This document shows positions 12,342 through 25,024 of a DNA stretch of 64,000 nt, in pieces. A program made the translations under genes and the position numbers. This stretch comes from Apteryx mantelli (taxonomy: Eukaryota; Chordata; Aves; Apterygiformes; Apterygidae). Every line of letters begins with the position of its first letter. Position 1 is the first letter of the stretch. The notes beneath the pieces are model-generated. The model had not been told where the DNA came from. It ran no database searches and saw only the letters and a list, made by a program, of their open reading frames with translations. The stretch is taken from the NCBI RefSeq assembly GCF_036417845.1, contig NC_089980.1:53628501-53692500 (forward strand), written 5' to 3'.

Positions 12342-12347
12342 AATAAA
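12342..12347 (+). terminator. TCP10: Putative TCP10 polyadenylation signal AATAAA
   Basis: An AATAAA hexamer lies 192 bases after the TCP10 stop codon, giving a 3' UTR of about 215 bases if used. A T-rich, GT-containing stretch follows it. No transcript evidence is available here. Confidence 0.55.
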
Positions 12348-12365
12348 TTAAGGATAAAACTCTTA

Positions 12366-15300
12366 ATAGACTCTGTTCTCTACATTTACAAATTAACATA
12401 ATATGCCACAAAAAGTACATATATAGACAGCTGAATGGATGGAGGATTCTTTACCTCTGTGTGCTGGGGTTATGGAGTAAGGGGAAGAACAAGAAGGGTG
12501 AGCATAAGGTTATTTTGCTTAGATTGCTTTACAGCATAGGGTCAAAATTGATGAGGAAGATTTAAGCCTTGTGAAAATGAATGAATGGATGGATCTTCAG
12601 GGTTAAAATCTGCTTTGGTTCAGTGACTGATGCTTACTTTGGAGTAAGCACCCCTTACTTTTTACCTGAATGAAATGTTTCTTGAGTGAGACTTTAGAGA
12701 AATACAGTCATGCCCTCTCTGTGTAACATTAAAATGCTTGTGGTACTTCTCATCAAAGTGTTTGTTCCATGATACTGGTCACATTTTCCCTTTTTGTTTT
12801 TGTGCTAGTTGGTTACGAAAGTGATTGCAGTTAAGGAGTATGGCTTAAGAACCTCAAATCTATAAAGTATTTGGGGTTCTTTGGAGAAAAAATTATCAAA
12901 TCAATGTGAGGTTTTACCATTCTTATTGTTTCGCATGGTAGGTCCAATTCATCGGTTGAAAATATAATGCAATCTTTAATGTAAATGCAGCTTCTCAAGG
13001 TTGAAGAGAACCAAGGTTTTTCTGGGTCAGATCATTCTCTGGGGAGAGCACTGTTGACTATTGAGCAGAGGTGAACTGACTGATCTCAGAAGAGGATCTG
13101 GACCAGTATTATCTGGTTGGGGCAATTATGTATTGTTTATCATCTCTCTTTCAAATTAAATTACTTCAGTCCAGCTTTCAGAATTCATTTGCAGGTTCAA
13201 ACATTTGGCTAGACCCCAAAAGTACTTAGAAACTTAGAAACTCTTTCCATGATATTGCCAGTGGCACTATCCTTTTGTTGAATGGCTCAGCGCCTCCATC
13301 ACTCCCTCCACAATCAGAAGATCTGAGTTTCAGTACTTCTCAGAGAGGGTAAGCAGAGGAGTGCCTGAACAGAGGTGTAGTCTGGATACCAAGTTGCATG
13401 ACACTTTCAAGGCCAAAGTATTTTGGAGAACTCTTAGAACTGAACTTTTGGAACATGGAATAATCCAATTAGATATTGGGGGAAAAAAGATTTTACCATG
13501 AGGGTGGTCAAATACTGGAAAAGGCTTCTCAGAGAGGTTGTGGAATCTCCATCCTTGGAGGTGTACAAGACTTGACTGGACACAGCCCTTGGCAATCTGA
13601 TCTAATTATACCTGCTTTGAGTGGGGGGTTGTATTGAACGGCATCTGGGGGTCCCTTCCTACCTAAATTATTCTTTGATTCTGTGATCGTAATCTGATAG
13701 TCTATTGCATTTGAAGTAAAAAATTAATGCTTATTCCATCCTGGTCATTATTCCAGATGTAACAACCCTTCCTTTTTCCCCCAGCAGTCTTTCTCCAGAC
13801 CTCATCTGTGTTGCTTTGCCTTTGAGTTAACCTCTTCCACTACTGCCTTTATTCTTCTGATACTGTAGAAATATTTCTGGTCAGTGAATCTGTCCCGCTT
13901 CAAGGCTCTTTGGATTGCAGTTTGTACCTAAGGGAATTATCAGATGCTGCTTTCAGCTGTCTTCCCCATAGACTGTCTGTCCATCATCTGCCTTGAATTT
14001 TTCTAAAGCACTGAAGCATTTCCCCTGTAGAGCTCAGCTCATTACCTGCCCAGTGACTCAGAAGACCAGTTATCTCCTCATGGCCTTCAAATTCCTGTCG
14101 CAACCAACACACTTTTAGAGCATGCTGCTTTAGCCTTTTCTCATACCTAAATGCAAAATAACTGCAAGATTATGGAATTGCTCTTTCTTGTGTTCAGTTT
14201 TCAGTCCATGCAATTTGATGTCAGCTGGTATGATAACGTAATTGCATTGGTTTTCCTTTACACCTGTATAACAAAGAAACTATTAATAAACCTATGCTTT
14301 TCACTACTGAGATATTTAATACATTTTATGTGCTTTGTAAGAGGAAACTCTAATTAAAGAATTCTGAGAGATCATTCTTTTCCTTGTTTTTTAATAGGAA
14401 TTTCAGTTCAATGCTGACTGAAACAAATCTAAGGTTTTTCCTCAATTAATCATCACAACAAAAGTGAATGTGAAGATCCATTTTCAGTTGGGTTGGGAAA
14501 ATAAATGTGATACTAACATTTTCCAAAGGAACACCACTTTTATTCCCAGGAATTCCTTTTAACAAAAGGTCCCTGTTCTGCAGTGAATATGCTGATGGCT
14601 TCTTTTTTCTGAAGTCCTATAGAAAACAGACAGGTTTTGTTTGCAACTTTTAGCCTTAAACCATGCTTTACTATTCAGCAATCTGTGTGTATAATTTCTT
14701 CTAATTGTGAATTAAATAAGGGAATAATCTTGTTTGTATGCTGCTTGCTCCTTAGCATCGTTAAGCACTCTCAGATCTCATTGTAGCTGCAGGAAGCATT
14801 CATGTTCTGGAATAATGAGGCCTACTATCCTGCATAGGTGTAACACATAGGGGATATGCATAAGTGCCTCAGTCTCTGAAACTGTGCATGCAGACATGCA
14901 TGTGTGCAGACACCTGGCTCACATGTGCATACACCTTGCTTAGTCCTGCTTACATGGGTGTTATGATAGTAGTAGGAGTCTGATTCTGCTTTCTGAAAAA
15001 TCGATGGCAAAACTTTCATTGGTGAAATCAAAGGGGCAGGATCAAGACCTGTGGGAATATGCAGAGCCCCCAAATATGCAGTACATGGGTACTGCATTTT
15101 AGAAAGGCAAGTGCACGTAGAATTCTAGAAACCTGTCTGAAACTTTATTCTGTAACCTGCTTGCAAACTATATAGTACAAATGCTGTCTTTTGGAATATT
15201 TCTGAATAGCAAACTGTATTGAACATCTAGGCTTCTTTCATAAAACTGTGCCTATGATGCAACTAAATATGTGTGGTACATATCAACATATAAGTTTTAT

Positions 15301-18300
15301 TTATTGTTTTTCCCAATCATTTGCAGAGGGGTGCCCTCAGGTAAATATATTTATCAGTGGAACACCTTCTCTCTGGCACTTAGTGAAGTCTAATAAACAC
15401 ACTTTTAACGTCTGTTATGAAAAAGCCCGTAAAATAGTGAACTTATCCCTGTAAAATATCCAACAAAATATTGTTTTTCATCTACCTTTGGCCAACTTCC
15501 AAATAGCATGTTCCACCCTAAAAATGAAGCAAATTACACTGCTGAGGGCTAGCCACAAAAACTATTTTGAACCCAGCCTGTAGCCTTTATATGAAGGAAA
15601 TAACATCTTGAGCACCTTCAGTGACCTGAGTGACAAACTGCTCAGCTCTGATTAGTATTTGAAAAGTATTTGTAAAGTTCAGAGAGCAGATGTTTTTCCT
15701 TTATACATGTGCTCCTGCTGTCAGTTATCTGTGTGGTGTAAAGGACATCAGGAACTATAAAGCTCTTTTCTATATACGTTATGCCCTTGCTCTGAGAAAT
15801 GTTTGAATGAGCTGGGATTAGGACACACTGCTTACAGTGTGCTTACATGGTCTGCTTACACTGGCTTTCTCTGCTTGTGTTGTCTGGGTTGTTTGCATTT
15901 GCTAACATTGGCAAAAGCATGGGAATTGTTTTGTGATTGTTGTCCTTATCAACGTGCATAGAGTGATATTACATTTTGTAGCAAAGTGTACTCTCTGGCA
16001 TATGAAAAAAGAGGCTGCTTCTCACACAATTATGTCTAAAAGATGTGCTGTAATGCTTTGTAGATCAAAGACATTACTTTGAATTTCACCAAAAGTAAAA
16101 ATGAGATACATGAAACAATCAATAATGAATGGAAGATATTTCTTGTTTAAATTCTCATCTAACAGTTAAACAATTATATTCTCCCCTACTAAATCCCTTG
16201 AGAGACGTTCCCTCCATTGGCTCATGCCAGTGCAGTATATGTTGCAGTCATCGCAGTCACACAGATTTTTGAAGGTAGGTCTTTGAAAGGAAATAGCACA
16301 AGCACATTTCCAGTAAGGCTGTTCAGAACTCTTTTTGGTAAAATATTTGCTTTTATTAAAACCATACCTGTTTTTGTAGGATTCTACTAAATTTTGATGA
16401 AATGTCACTGAGTGTTATTAGTTTCCAGGGGAATTTTTGCTGAAGGATCAAAAACAACTTACCTCTGAATAACCCAGAGGATAAGAAACTCCATAAGGAG
16501 GTGGAAGTCCACTGCTTAAATCACTGCCTAATTTAAAACAAGAATTAAAATCTCTGCCTTCTCACAACCCATGAAAGTTCTCTGGCCACTAGGATATCTT
16601 CTTTTTTGCCTTTTTTTTTTTCGAAAAAAGTTAAAAGTTCCCAACTTTCATCTCAATGCAAAGTGGAAACATTCCTGAATTTCTAAAACTTTTGCAGGCT
16701 AAGGGAACTATACCTTTCCTAATGATGCTTCTCACATGCATGTGAAGAAGAAAAGCTTTTTTTGTCCAACAAAGCGTTTTTGTTTAACCAACAACAGATT
16801 GAAAGACTCTTACAGAAAAGATGACAGGAAAAAAAGTACTCTAAGTACTTACTAATTTTGCCAGTACACAGTACTGAGGGTATTATTCAGCCAAGAGGGT
16901 TTTTTTAACTCTTCTTGCTGTTTTTTCAAGAAAAGCCTTGGAATACTGACCTTGGTGAATGATGACCCCATGAAAAGAAATACAGAATTTTCCATTATCT
17001 GTATGCTGTCTATATACAATGGCAAGCCAGATTTAAGCATAACCTTTTAAAGCTGTAATGTAACAAAGCTACCAGTATAACAAAGAACTACTGCTTTGAG
17101 GGTGAGACTACTAAGGATTTCACAGTACTTTTGCCATCCAGCTTCTGGCCACCAGTCTTACCAAGGCATTTTTTTTCAAGTAATATTTTGTAGTATAACA
17201 GCAATGGGTTTGTTGAAACAAGCAGCAGGAATTACTTTGGTTTGATAAAGAGGAGACAGATACCTACATAAATGACAAGAGCCATGTCAGGTATGTTACA
17301 ATTAGGCGTTCTTCCAATATTAATTATGACATATATTACTGCTCATTTGTCGCAGGCTGATTCTCACATCTTATCTCCTCTACTTCCTCTTGCTGCAAAG
17401 GCAATGGTAAAGTACACCATGCATCAGTTATCATAAGCAGCAATGGCTCTACCAGCTATAGCTGATTAGTTGTGGAAACACAAATAATCCAAACAGGTAT
17501 GGCTGCATGTTTGCTTAAACTGTAGTGGTATACATATCTACCTGGGAAAAGCCAGCTCTCTATGATTTTTGTCCTAGAGGGCATATAGTGAACAAATTTT
17601 TATGAATCCTTCAGGGAGATGGAACACAGTGGGGAAACCTCAATTCTCTTTTTTCCACAGGTTTTCTGGACATTAGATGAAGCACACTACAGCCAGTATT
17701 TAACCTCAATTTTGAGTCAAATTTATTGTGATTTCCAAAATTCACTGTGACTTCCAGAGTTACTTCCGTTCAGACAACTGGAGGCACCAGAGATGTTCAA
17801 GGGAAGGATAGTATTTTGAAAATACTTCAGTTTAGTGTTTTTTTCCATGCTCAGTTTATCGCTGAGGAAGTTTTATTGCAAGCAAGACAAAGCTGCCTAA
17901 CTGCTGCACCCGTCAAATGGCTAATGCAGAGTCAGTGAGAGAGAGGTTTGATCTGGTGTTCTGAGTGTGATCTTGCAGTTTATATTCCCCCTCCAATATC
18001 AAATTTCTCTGTTAGCTTGGAAAACCTAATTACTGTATTTTTCTTACTCATGCAGTCTACAAGGCCTTCTTTATTAAGAGTTTATTTGAGAAACAGACTG
18101 GAACAGTGTATAGATTTTTTTTAAATTACCTTTCATAATAATTTCTACAGAATCTTACTGGTGATAAAATGAAAGTTATTTTATTTGATGGTATTTTTTC
18201 ATACAGTGCAAAATTAATCTGTGGAAAGCAATGTCAGGAAGCTTACAGGATTCTTCAATAACGTGATAGTTTTATAACCATTCATATCACTTGCAGCTTT

Positions 18301-18480
18301 GTAAACTGAGCACATATTGAATACTCCTGGGTGCAAACTGACCAGCTTCTTCAAGTCATAAAGCCCCCTTAGTCAGGAAGAGAAAAGAAGCAAAGATCTC
18401 TGAGATCAAGGTTTGAAATTAATAGAAAAATAATAAACGAAGATTGATGTTTTTGAGAATCTTTTGAGAAATGCAATTCT
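12366..18480. other. Intergenic region between convergent TCP10 and TTLL2
   Basis: No coding exon was recognised on either strand. The sequence is AT-rich, with scattered short open frames lacking splice signals or family resemblance. It contains one CR1 3' fragment (13455-13687). Both flanking genes point into this gap, so it should hold their 3' ends rather than promoters. Confidence 0.6.
13455..13687 (+). repeat. CR1 retrotransposon 3' fragment
   Basis: Diagnostic CR1 phrases are present in plus orientation: GAGGGTGGTCAAATACTGGA, then CAGAGAGGTTGTGGAATCTC, then a TTGTATT segment, and a terminal ATTCTTTGATTCTGTGAT. The end is typical of the avian CR1 3' tail, which has tandem octamers rather than poly-A. 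Confidence 0.88.
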
Positions 18481-18485
18481 CCATT

Positions 18486-18491
18486 TTTATT
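18486..18491 (-). terminator. TTLL2: Putative TTLL2 polyadenylation signal
   Basis: TTTATT on the plus strand reads AATAAA on the minus strand, 215 bases after the TTLL2 stop codon. Other near matches exist between 18170 and 18680, so the choice is tentative. Confidence 0.35.
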
Positions 18492-18705
18492 TTGGGACTT
18501 TAAAAATTAGAAGAATTACTTTAAAGAATTATTCAGTGCTTTCTATTTAAAAAATAATCTCATGGTAATTGCTAAATTACAAGATCAATTTCTGAATTGT
18601 GTATGTCTTAAGATATCTCTGTTTCTGATACAATTTCAGTGTACCTCTACCACCTTTCAGCTAAAGATGTTATTTATGATACATCTAACAGCTAACACCA
18701 TGAAG

Positions 18706-20364
18706 TTACACAGAAGCTAAATAGTCTACCCTTTTCTTTGTCTTCTGCTGTTTTGATGGCAACTCTTTGTTCACTAACTTGTTTATTTCCTGTATGATGC
18801 TCTTTACATCTATCCCATCCCTGGAAGCTTGAAGTGCAGCTTCATTAAAAGGAAAAGTAAGGACAAAATCTCCTACCCGGGGGATAGGCTTCTGGTCCTT
18901 ATCAGAGAGAAAATAGGGGAGCGTGGTTAATTTGCAGTTCCAGAATTCAGGTGTAGGTAACCAGCGGCTGGGCTGGACAAACTGGTGTGGATAATACACA
19001 GCTCCTGGGAGTTGTTTGCTTTTTGTATCAGCTTTTGCTTGGGAGGATGTTTTTGGCATGTTCATCCTTTCCCGTAGCTGGGAAGTCAGTGTTTTCCTTG
19101 GGTGTCCTCTGGCAGTTTTCTTAGTCTGAGTGACCACCTTATGAATTGATCCTTTTGCAGCCTGCAAGGCAGATTGTACTGAAGAAGTAGCAGTGCATTC
19201 AGCCTCTCCTTGGCAAGTGAGTAAGTCAGAGGCCTCCTCCAGTGCACTTTCACCAGGTGTGCTCAAAGGCACATGCGTTCTACCAGCTTTTGTCCCAGCC
19301 ACTTGGTTTTGTCTGAGAGCGTCAATTTGCTTGTAGTTCAGCAGTTCAACAATATCATGAAGAAGTTTTCTTTTCACAGTGGCATCAATGGAACAGTCTA
19401 AACGCAAAGCTGGATTGTAGTTGACTTCTAAAAGCCATGGCTTGAATTTGTCATCAATCAGGATGTCAAAGCCAAAGAGCTCAAAGCAATTGGAAGCCGC
19501 TGGTAAGGGAGTTACAGCAAGCAGGGTCAGCATCACAATGTTGTTGATCTTCTTCCAGAGGAGCAGGTCATCCACCCCATAAATTCGAAGGTAGGAACGA
19601 AATTTGCTGAATGTCCATTTGCAGCCACAGCCAATCCCTTCTTTATATTTTTTATATGAAGCTCCATACTTGTTGATGCTAGTGTTTGTTAGGTGCGAAT
19701 AAACATTGTCCAAAGAACTGAGGTCGAACTTTTCAGTGGCAAACCTCACCAGTCCTTCTTCATAAGTGTAGATAGTGAGGGGGCAAAAACTGGTGACACA
19801 TACATAGAGGCGGAGATCCAATTTATACCCTGAAATGAGCAAGGGGTTGCTAATATACTTCTGCACAATGACTGTACAGTCATATACAAAGTCTTTAATG
19901 TCTTGAAAAATGAGTATTCCCCTTCCACGGGAGAGATCCACAGGCTTGCAAATCCAGTAGCTAGGTCTTCTACCCAGTGACTGTTTCTCTTTGCTATATT
20001 CTGCCATAAATTTGACATAGTCATTGGGCATGATGAACACCACTGGACTAAATTCATATAGAGCTGATCCATATGCTCCTTTCATACGTTTCAGATGCCT
20101 TGCCAAATAGTCTTTTCTGGTGATCCTGACAGCTTCTGGGTAGTGATTGAGTCTCTGCCATGGTTTAATGCTGCAGTAGTCTGTCATACGGAAAGGTGAG
20201 TTCCGCCAGTACAGGTTCCAGTCTGTGTCATCTTGCTCTTTTTTGTCAAATTCAGTCCAGCCACGTTCCAGTAAAACCTCACGGACTATTGCAGGGACAT
20301 TCTCATGGAGACGGAACACCAAAGGCTTCAAGATCTCTCTTGCATCATGCTCATCTGCCATCAT
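18706..20364 (-). CDS. TTLL2: TTLL2, tubulin tyrosine ligase-like protein 2, full coding sequence in one exon
   Basis: Seen: a 552-residue uninterrupted frame starting MMADEHDARE and preceded immediately by an in-frame TAA, so the start cannot lie further upstream in this exon. The second ATG has the better context (A at -3, G at +4). The TTL catalytic domain spans about residues 45-345. It includes YWICKPVDLSRGRGI (136-150), the VQKYI nucleotide-binding strand (167-171), GYKLDLRLYV (179-188), SHLTNTS (223-229), FGFDILID (297-304) and LLEVNYNPAL (311-320), with the expected Mg-ATP acidic and Asn residues D300, E313 and N315. Residues ~346-450 are a Ser/Thr/Lys-rich low-conservation linker. 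Residues ~451-530 form a second conserved-looking segment. Family knowledge: TTLLs ligate amino acids to tubulin; TTLL2 is a predicted polyglutamylase of cilia and sperm axonemes. Human TTLL2, about 590 residues, likewise has its coding region in one exon. Confidence 0.96.
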   Translation of the reverse strand: MMADEHDAREILKPLVFRLHENVPAIVREVLLERGWTEFDKKEQDDTDWNLYWRNSPFRMTDYCSIKPWQRLNHYPEAVRITRKDYLARHLKRMKGAYGSALYEFSPVVFIMPNDYVKFMAEYSKEKQSLGRRPSYWICKPVDLSRGRGILIFQDIKDFVYDCTVIVQKYISNPLLISGYKLDLRLYVCVTSFCPLTIYTYEEGLVRFATEKFDLSSLDNVYSHLTNTSINKYGASYKKYKEGIGCGCKWTFSKFRSYLRIYGVDDLLLWKKINNIVMLTLLAVTPLPAASNCFELFGFDILIDDKFKPWLLEVNYNPALRLDCSIDATVKRKLLHDIVELLNYKQIDALRQNQVAGTKAGRTHVPLSTPGESALEEASDLLTCQGEAECTATSSVQSALQAAKGSIHKVVTQTKKTARGHPRKTLTSQLRERMNMPKTSSQAKADTKSKQLPGAVYYPHQFVQPSRWLPTPEFWNCKLTTLPYFLSDKDQKPIPRVGDFVLTFPFNEAALQASRDGIDVKSIIQEINKLVNKELPSKQQKTKKRVDYLASV

Positions 20365-20378
20365 TTAGATCTTACCAG
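20365..20378 (-). other. TTLL2: 5' UTR part of the TTLL2 coding exon and its splice acceptor
   Basis: On the minus strand a pyrimidine run TTCTTTTTTTTCAG ends at 20379, and the exon begins CTGGTAAGATCTAA just before ATG. The acceptor implies at least one upstream non-coding exon. The first bases, CTG|GTAAGA, also look like a donor; see the findings. Confidence 0.75.
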
Positions 20379-23300
20379 CTGAAAAAAAAGAATCATCATG
20401 AAGAAAACAATTAATGCCACAGATGATTGTGCTAGCAGTCATCACCCTTGTTGTATTCTTAATGCCTGCCACTCTCAGTGTATTAAAACATCTCACCCCT
20501 GTGCTTCTCAATTCTGTGAATGAGAAATCAAGTCAAAGGCTGTTTACTAAAGATGTGTAAAAGGGCATTTATTTCACATAGCTGTAAGGCAATGCAAAGC
20601 ACTGATTGCTGCAAACATTTATGTCTCCACACTTGCTTTATCTACTTTTTCTTTTAAGGTAGCCTATTGCAGCAGTACTTGCCCCAAGGCTTTTGTAATT
20701 CATGGATAAGGCCTGATTCAAAACTAATGGCAGACAGTAGGAAAACTGTCATTGAATTCAAATGCCATTTTCTTCCTCTGACATCTGCTAATTAAACTAA
20801 TTGATACTTTTCTGTTATTCTTCCACTGAAGTCTTCTCCAGTTCCTGAAGAGCTGGGCATATTCTTCTCTCATAATTTCCCTCTCATGAAAATAATGTTC
20901 CATAGATATGTATGTAGACTTTGAATGAAATACCATTTCACAGGATGTACAGTGGAAACCAGTGATGGTTCTTGTCTATTCTTATGGGTGAGAAATACAC
21001 TTTGAGTTCTTTTGGGCATAGCAATTTTCACATAAACTGTTCATGAAGTGTGCTCTTCCCTTCCCAGCTAGTTCTAAATACACACGGCTAAAACTAAAAA
21101 CTCTGTGCATCATACTGACTGATGGCACAGGGGGCAAAATATTCGGTGGACCTGTAAACTACAGAGTGTTGCTGTCTCTCTTTTTTTTTCCTTTCTGAAA
21201 CCCTACAGAACTGTTCCCTGAGGATTAGACTCTGCATCTGGAGAGGAAAGTGTGTTTTGGATGAACGAAGAGTGTTTGTGCTCTGCACCAGCCTGACACA
21301 ACATTAACAACCTACCTCTCCCTCCTCCAAGGATGGAAACTCCCCTCCAGGGACAAGCTCTAAATTTTACTCATAGAAAAAGGCAAGCAATAGAAATACA
21401 AAATGGGTGGAACATATCCTAGATGATACTGGTCAAGTCCTGCTAATGTATTATCAGACTAATATCCTTGTTCTTTCTTTTCAAGTTAAGAATCGTGACC
21501 CTGGAGTTTCAAACTCCAGAATGTGTAGCCCCTGCCTTCCAAACTGCTATGGAAACCGAGGGCAGACATCAGACTTGGAAGCACTCAATGCAATATGCAA
21601 ATGAGCTGGCCAGGGGTGATTTTTTTTTTTTGTAAAAAAATTACAATTTGCTGAAATGGAAAGCTTTCTTCCTCAGCAAAAAGTAATCTTTGCCAGCTTT
21701 TTTTCTGATTCAAATTTTACTTGTTTTGAAGTTGTCAGAATATCTCATCTTCATTTTTAAAAAAGACAGATTTGAGACCTCTGGTTCAGGAAGTTTTTAT
21801 GTTTAATAATTACACTAATATAGTTTTAAAACTAAAAGCTCAAATATGAAATGAAATGTTTTACCATTATCAAATGTTAGTTAACATAATTCAAAAGTTT
21901 TTTCATTCACAAAACAGCATAAGATTCTCATTATTTCATTCAGATGTGAAAAATAATGCAAAAATTCTTGCAGGATGAAAACCTGTTTCACTCCTCACTG
22001 ACATTTGGTGACTCTCTTGTATGATGCAACTGTGCCTTGGCTGTCTGATGCATTCTGCTGCTGCTAACTGGCTCTCAAGGGTAACCACAAAACAGTCACA
22101 GAGCTCTTCTCCACACAGTGATGTGAATGGAGATGGGAAGGGGATCCTCATCAGTACAACACTGGGACTAAAAACAGGAAAGTCTCAATAGAAGCTTGAT
22201 AGGAGGGGGGTTATAGAGGAGGGTCCAGGGTATTTTTCAGGGAAGTAGGGAAGCAGAGCACTGGTGTCAGAAGTATGTAGCTGCTTTGCCATAGGATGGC
22301 ACCACTGTAACGTGTAGGGAAAAAAGGCCCTGGACCACCTTATATCCTGCAGTGAGGGAATCAGTGCCTAAAAAAGGAGGGGATTTGAAGCCAGCTTTGG
22401 CCCAGGCTGTGTGAGGAATGATGGGAGTCCTTTTGGAAAGGGACCTTAGGCCTTGTTCAGGAGTAGAGACCGTGGCCAAAATTTGTATTTCTGTATATGA
22501 TGATTTTTGTATTCTGAAGTCATTTTAGTAACACATGTATTAATATATTTTACTGATGTTTTACAATTAGACTTGCAATATCTTTTCACCTCAGGTTTAA
22601 GCTAGTGGTGGAATGGAGCAAGATATAACTTGCACTGTGATTATTTCTTTGAAACCCCTTAGTGATCAGAGAATCCCTCCAGGCCCCTTCTGCACAGATT
22701 GCAGTTGAATTTGTCTTAGTGAAACCTTTCCTTGGGTGAAGGATTTGTAGGGAATGGGAGAGAGACATGATGAGTAAGTAAGTACTGAAGTGCAGTCATC
22801 ATGTAACAGGATTTACCTCAATACCATGAAGGGGAAAGTAGTCTTGCTGTGTATCTTGCAGTCAGTTCTTCTTTTCAGATCCCAGAAAACTGTCAGCTTG
22901 CTTCTGAGCTTGCACACACTTATGTGATGGTCCCCAGAAACGTTTATTGTCTTTTTTTCTGCTTTCTTTCCTAGGACTTCTCTTTCATGCCTGCTTGCTA
23001 AACAGCACTTCGTAAAAACATGATAAAATTAAAAACTAAAATGTACAACAACTAAACAATTTTTTTAGTACCTGGCAAAGATTATTAAATTAAAAAAAAG
23101 TTGTAACTGAAGTAGCCATAATAAGCATCTGGATGAATCAACTTACAGACTACAGTTAGATTTGAGTTTTCTGCATGATGCAACATTGCTACTAGTAGTG
23201 TTTCAGTGAAAGGCACTGTGGCATGTGAATCCAGGGGCACGGTAAACTGTGCCACCATGGTCTTCACTAGGTAATCATAAATTAAGCTGTTAGTAATGTC

Positions 23301-24812
23301 TGAACAATGCAGCCTTCTTTGGTGTTTTGTTCACGTCAGCTTGTATCAGTGGAACATCTTTAATACCTCTGGTATTCAGGGAGTAGTTTACAGGATACTG
23401 GCTCAACAAGGCTGAATATAATAGATGTCAACTTCAAATTCCCTGGTAATTATGAGATACAAAGAAAATAAAACATTTTCACTAACAAAGAACACCTCCT
23501 TGCTTTTAAAGAAGTCATATCACATATAAGCAATTTCTAACTGAAGTGCAATTAGCAAAAGACAACTTTGGATTAGTCATTGGTCTAAATGAGTGAACAC
23601 AAATTTCACTCACTTTACTCTGTGTAAATATGTGCCTAGATGAACACTCATCTCTTCATTCAGTGAAATTTTGCCTGCATTCCCACGGGGCTTTCTTTTT
23701 AGCCCATTCTTCAATAATTTGGAGATCCATCTGTGTATTTGCAGGCATTCTTTCACAATGCAAAAATCTAACTAACTGCATTAAAATTTAAACATCTACC
23801 TACAGCTGCTGCAGACTGACATCCAGAAACCATGATATTCCCTTTAAAAATAAAAGAACACCATCGTGCATCTCTTGCAGCTCCACATACCACTGCAATA
23901 ATACTGGCACTGTGACACCAGCCAGAACTCCTGCCTGCCATTAAAGGAATACATGCAAACTTAGGGGTTGCTTTTCATGGCTACTTGGGATAGGTCCATG
24001 CATTTCTGTTGCTCATTTGTACACCTCTGTGAGGCAGTCACAATCTTTGGAAATATGGTCCTTAACAGTTAAGCATTAAAACAGTTTGTTTGCTGTGTTA
24101 ATGGGGCATATTGCTATAAAATTAAACTCATCAGACTGATTAGTCTGGTGAGTCTAGACTCAGTCATTAGACTGGTAGTCTGTCGCATTAAGCCTTTAAA
24201 CCCTCATGGCCACGGATCGTGACACGGATTTGGAAGCTGCCCACTCGTTGATTTAATTTCAGCAATCACCATTATAATTATTTCTTTAGCTCACAATTTC
24301 TGCCTGGTAAGCAGCAATATATTTTAAGGCTGGAAAGGATCGCTGGCTCATCTCGTTTCAACCCCTGTATATCCCAGGCTATATGACTTCATCCAGGTGC
24401 TCGTACAGACAACTAGTGTTTGACTAAAGTCAAGGCATAAAGGCTAACTCATTGATAACAGCATTTTCTTTAAACATTGGAGCTTCGATGGTACAAAATC
24501 TGCCAGCAGCAGGATTAGTATTAGTAGTACATATTGTTAGTACTAAAGCAACTTTGCTAAAGGAGCAGGGGCAAGACCGAACAGGTACATACTGAGTTTG
24601 CATTAGCACCTCTTGCCATCTAAAACGCGGTTATTGCTTATATTAGAGGGAGGCGTCACCTCGCCCCCGAAACCCAGGCGGGCTCCCTCCCGCAGGGCGA
24701 GGCGGCGGGCCGGAAACGCGCGGTTTCCGCACAAACCAGGGCCCGGAGAGGAAGTCTCCGGCAGGTCTCCGTCCATCCCCCAACCCAACCGGACCCGACG
24801 AGGGGCACGTAC
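20379..24812 (-). other. TTLL2: Predicted TTLL2 5' intron
   Basis: This 4.4-kb AT-rich interval lies between the strong acceptor before the TTLL2 coding exon and a strong donor in the CpG island. I recognised no coding exon in it. It contains an old CR1-like fragment (24322-24475). A further non-coding exon cannot be excluded. Confidence 0.5.
24322..24475 (-). repeat. Old CR1-like fragment
   Basis: The run AAGGCTGGAAAGGATCGCTGG, CATCTCGTTTCAACCCCTGTATA, CCAGGCTATATGACTTCATCC follows the sauropsid CR1 consensus (GGAAGGGACCA..., CTCCTGTATAACACAGGCCATAGAACTTCACCC) in reverse orientation. It is strongly diverged and therefore ancient. Confidence 0.55.
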
Positions 24813-25000
24813 CTCCCGCGGCTCCCCGTGGTGCCGTCGGCGGCCCGGCGCGCCGGCTGAGGCCTGCTGCTGCCTGCGAGGCCTGGCCTCGCCGCCACCG
24901 GGGTGCGGGGAGAGGGCGAGCGGCCGCCGCTCCACGCCGCGCTGTGCCCGTGCCCGTGCCCGTGCCCGCTGCTGCCCGGCTCGGCGGTGCGGGCTGCTGG
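24813..25000 (-). other. TTLL2: Candidate non-coding first exon of TTLL2
   Basis: The 3' boundary is set by the donor GGGAG|gtacgtg at 24813/24812 on the minus strand. The 5' end is not determinable from sequence, and 25000 is a placeholder. The exon would carry the (CGGGCA)4 hexamer run. The pairing with the acceptor at 20379 is inference. Confidence 0.4.
24945..24968. repeat. (TGCCCG)4 hexanucleotide repeat in the CpG island
   Basis: Four perfect copies of TGCCCG, followed by degenerate copies. It probably falls in the 5' UTR or proximal promoter of TTLL2. Confidence 0.95.
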
Positions 25001-25024
25001 GGGCCGCCGAGGGGCTGGCGGGCA

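Noticed and set aside
19746-20072. 108-codon minus-strand frame inside TTLL2
   Set aside because: It is an alternate-frame shadow of the TTLL2 coding sequence.
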